From Methylococcaceae bacterium (GTDB lineage: Bacteria > Pseudomonadota > Gammaproteobacteria > Methylococcales > Methylomonadaceae): a DNA stretch of 9,518 nt. Shown one piece after another: positions 7,158-9,518 of this stretch (position 1 is the first letter of the stretch; each line of letters starts with the position of its first letter). The notes under the pieces are model-generated. The model saw only the letters and a program-made list of their open reading frames with translations. It was not told the DNA's origin and made no database searches. The stretch is taken from contig SXIZ01000105.1 in assembly GCA_005779525.1 (NCBI GenBank), forward strand, positions 1 through 9,518, in the 5' to 3' direction. Position numbers and translations under genes: made by a program.

Positions 7158-9253
7158 CGACAATCACGCAAGCAAAAATATTGGTCATTGATGACACCCC
7201 AGCCAATATCGCATTACTCGGGGCCGCATTAGAAGAAGACTATATCATTCAGATTGCGACGTCTGGTGCCAAAGGTTTATCGTTGGCCGAGGCCGATCCT
7301 CCTGATCTAGTCTTGCTCGATATTATGATGCCCGATATGGATGGCTACGAAACTTGTAAACAATTTAAAGCCGATCCTAAGTTACGAGAAGTGCCTATTA
7401 TTTTTGTTACGGCGCTACAAGAAAAACAAGCGGAGTTGCAGGGTTTGACTTTGGGTGCAGCAGATTATCTGACTAAGCCCATCAATATCGATATTGCGAG
7501 ATTACGCATTCATAATTTATTGGAACGCGAGTTTTTGCGCCGTGAAATTCAACTGCGTGAGGCGGAACAGCGTCTGGCGGCAAGTGTCTTTGCTAATACC
7601 CACGATGGCATTGTAATCACTGATGCTGATAATGTTATTATCGATGTCAATAATGCATTTTGTCGGATTACGGGGTATCAGCGGGAAGAGGTGATCGGGA
7701 AACAACCCAGCCTACTCAAGTCCGGGCGTCATACCGTGGAATTTTATGTCGGCCTATGGCGCGGGATATTGCTGAATGGGCATTGGAGTGGAGAAATTTG
7801 GAATCGAAAAAAGAATGGCGACATCTATGTCGCCTTAACCTCGATTTCATTGGTACGCGATGAAAAAGGGGATATTCACCATTACATAGGCCTGTTTGCC
7901 GATATTACCTCCTTAAAAAATCATGAATACGATTTGGAACGCGTTGCGCATTATGATGCCTTAACTGGGGTACCTAATCGCGTGTTACTGGCCGATAGAA
8001 TGTCACAAGCCCTGGCGCAAACAAAACGTTCGCGTAAATTGATGGCGGTATGCTATCTAGACCTGGATGGTTTCAAAATAATCAATGACCAATATGGACA
8101 TGATGCCGGAGATCAATTGCTCATAGAAATCTCTCGCCGCATCAAAGACTGTTTACGTACCGGAGACACGGTAGCGCGTATCGGCGGTGATGAATTTGTG
8201 CTGATTCTTCAGGAGCTAAATAAAGAAAGTGAATGTGATGCGATACTCGAACGCATGCTGCTTTCAGTGGCGGAGCCTGTATTAATCCGTGGTAATAAAT
8301 TAGGTGTTTCGGCCAGTCTAGGATTTACGCTTTTTCCCGATGATGCCTCGGATGCCGAAACCTTAATGCGGCATGCGGATCAAGCGATGTATGTTGCCAA
8401 ACAAAGTGGTAAAAATCGCTACCATAGATTCGATCCACAATTAGATCGAATTACCTTAGCGCATGGCGAGTTAATCGCGCAAATTGAGATGGGTTTAGCA
8501 CAGCATGAATTTGAGCTGTACTTCCAACCTAAAGTCAACATGCTGACGGGTGACATCATCGGCAATGAAGCGCTTATTCGTTGGAATCATCCTAGGAGAG
8601 GATTGCTACCGCCGATGGAATTTTTACCTGCTATCAACGATACGGATTTAATTATTCAGTTGGGTGATTGGGTATTAGTACATGCACTTGAATGTCAAGA
8701 AATTTGGGTGCAGCAAGGCATTAATATCACCATTAGCGTGAATGTGGCGCCGCGGCATTTGCTGCAAGATAATTTTGTCCCGCAGTTGAAAAAACATTTA
8801 GCTAAGCATCCTACGCTTAACCCAAGTTATCTTGAACTGGAAATACTAGAAACTGCAGCCCTGGAAGATATCGGTAAGGTTTCTGCGGTCATGCGAGAAT
8901 GCCAAAAACTGGGGGTTTCTTTTGCACTCGATGACTTTGGTACCGGATATTCATCCTTAACCTATTTAAAATCCTTGCCTGCACAAACCTTAAAAATTGA
9001 TCAATCCTTTATTCGGGACATGCTGAATGATGATGAGGATTTGGCTATAGTCGAGGCGATTATTAATTTAACGCAGATATTTCATCGTCATGTTATCGCC
9101 GAAGGCGTCGAATCTATAGTGCATGGTCAAAAATTACTCAGCTTAGGCTGTGAGTATGCCCAAGGCTATGGAATCGCAAAGCCTATGCCATTTAAAGAGG
9201 TCGTAGGCTGGATGGAAAAATGGAATCAAAAGTATAAACTCATGTTTATGTAA
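7154..9253 (+). CDS. REC-PAS-GGDEF-EAL response regulator for c-di-GMP turnover
   Basis: This bifunctional c-di-GMP enzyme under phosphorylation control is the likely output partner of the kinase just upstream. The 699-residue product has four domains in order. The receiver (about 7-125) has D13-D14, phospho-acceptor D56 in LLDIMMPDMDG, T87 and K108. The PAS domain (about 140-255) includes ITGYQREEVIGK (172-183) and the GLFADIT end (246-252). The GGDEF cyclase domain (about 260-425) has an intact GGDEF at 344-348 and an RxxD inhibitory site at 335-338, five residues before it, so feedback by c-di-GMP is expected. The EAL phosphodiesterase domain (about 437-690) has E472-A473-L474, N530, E566 in LEILET (L where T is usual), D593-D594 in DDFGTGYSSL, K614 and D616 in KID, E650 in AEGVE and Q670. 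Both active sites look complete, so the net direction cannot be told from sequence. No membrane segment or signal peptide is seen. The start overlaps the kinase stop by four bases. It is the last gene of the operon. Confidence 0.95.
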   Translation: MTTITQAKILVIDDTPANIALLGAALEEDYIIQIATSGAKGLSLAEADPPDLVLLDIMMPDMDGYETCKQFKADPKLREVPIIFVTALQEKQAELQGLTLGAADYLTKPINIDIARLRIHNLLEREFLRREIQLREAEQRLAASVFANTHDGIVITDADNVIIDVNNAFCRITGYQREEVIGKQPSLLKSGRHTVEFYVGLWRGILLNGHWSGEIWNRKKNGDIYVALTSISLVRDEKGDIHHYIGLFADITSLKNHEYDLERVAHYDALTGVPNRVLLADRMSQALAQTKRSRKLMAVCYLDLDGFKIINDQYGHDAGDQLLIEISRRIKDCLRTGDTVARIGGDEFVLILQELNKESECDAILERMLLSVAEPVLIRGNKLGVSASLGFTLFPDDASDAETLMRHADQAMYVAKQSGKNRYHRFDPQLDRITLAHGELIAQIEMGLAQHEFELYFQPKVNMLTGDIIGNEALIRWNHPRRGLLPPMEFLPAINDTDLIIQLGDWVLVHALECQEIWVQQGINITISVNVAPRHLLQDNFVPQLKKHLAKHPTLNPSYLELEILETAALEDIGKVSAVMRECQKLGVSFALDDFGTGYSSLTYLKSLPAQTLKIDQSFIRDMLNDDEDLAIVEAIINLTQIFHRHVIAEGVESIVHGQKLLSLGCEYAQGYGIAKPMPFKEVVGWMEKWNQKYKLMFM

Positions 9254-9307
9254 ATCAGGAATTCAATAAATTTATCTCATTATCGACAAATTAACATTGA
9301 CTAACTG

Positions 9308-9329
9308 ACGTTACGCAGTAACGTGTTTT
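9308..9329 (+). terminator. Probable Rho-independent terminator of the operon
   Basis: A perfect 7-bp stem (ACGTTAC at 9308-9314, GTAACGT at 9318-9324) with loop GCA is followed by GTTTT. It lies 54 nt past the last stop codon. The stem is only moderately GC-rich and the T-tract is short, so it may be leaky. Confidence 0.6.
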
Positions 9330-9518
9330 AATCCCGTTTACCGCGTCGAGCACCGCAGTATTTATCGGGTTGAGCCCAACGGGGTGCGGCAGGGATGCCG
9401 CAAGGTGGCAAAGTACCCACAGGGCATAAAGGGCAGGACGCCCCTTTTGTCACCCCGCGATAACTACGAGGAGCGCAAGACATCAGCGGTAACCGGGCCG
9501 CCTAATGACTCATGCCAT
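9330..9518. repeat. GC-rich structured segment of nested inverted repeats (possible dispersed element or non-coding RNA)
   Basis: Base composition shifts to clearly GC-rich just past the terminator, and no credible protein frame exists. GGGGTG at 9381-9386 pairs with CACCCC at 9451-9456 and encloses three hairpins: CGGCA/TGCCG at 9387-9391/9396-9400 with loop GGGA, GTGG/CCAC at 9405-9408/9417-9420, and GGGC/GCCC at 9431-9434/9440-9443, extendable through AAA/TTT with one bulge. The first and third share a GGCAGG-GA-(T/C)GCC-like core, as if copied. An outer CCCG/CGGG pair (9333-9336/9366-9369) may close a further arm. The right end is not delimited by the window. It is most likely a genome repeat or mobile non-autonomous element; a structured RNA is the alternative. 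Confidence 0.45.

Noticed and set aside
9381..9456. tRNA-like cloverleaf
   Set aside because: Although it folds with a closing stem and three arms, it lacks the T-arm TTCGA-type sequence, a D-arm and a normal anticodon arm.

Overview
The window reads as a stretch of bacterial chromosome, most likely from a gammaproteobacterium. The support is indirect: moderate AT bias with many TTA/TTG leucine codons, a Shine-Dalgarno-led operon, an EAL protein of a type common in gammaproteobacteria, and a REC-PAS-GGDEF-EAL protein. No marker gene fixes the genus. A methylotroph or sulfur oxidiser would fit but cannot be shown from this sequence.

Layout. Positions 1-872 (minus strand) hold the N-terminal 290 residues of a c-di-GMP phosphodiesterase (EAL) protein that runs off the left edge. 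Positions 873-1254 are a divergent, gene-free region with several short hairpins. Positions 1255-9253 (plus strand) hold a tight six-gene operon. The first four genes are a corrinoid methyl-transfer module: a [2Fe-2S]/ASKHA reductive activator of corrinoid proteins (RamA/RACo type), a small B12-binding corrinoid protein, a URO-D-fold methyltransferase-like protein and a DUF1638 protein. The last two are a signalling module: a soluble GAF hybrid histidine kinase and a REC-PAS-GGDEF-EAL c-di-GMP protein. From the second gene on, every junction overlaps by 4 to 14 bases. The only true gap, between genes one and two, is 27 nt. A hairpin terminator lies 54 nt past the last stop. Positions 9330-9518 are a GC-rich block of nested inverted repeats that resembles a dispersed structured element or non-coding RNA, not a gene.

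How the genes may work together. Corrinoid protein, URO-D protein, DUF1638 protein and activator form a recognised neighbourhood in methanogens and acetogens, where methyl groups are moved through cob(I)alamin for catabolism. Here no second methyltransferase or methyl-acceptor enzyme is present. Instead the set is co-transcribed with a cytosolic kinase and a matching response regulator that makes or degrades c-di-GMP. The main hypothesis is that the corrinoid module is the input device of a signalling pathway: a methyl donor, or the methylation or redox state of the corrinoid, is read by the kinase and passed to c-di-GMP. The URO-D protein has lost two of the three zinc-ligand positions of MtaA/MtbA-type enzymes, which fits a diverged role.
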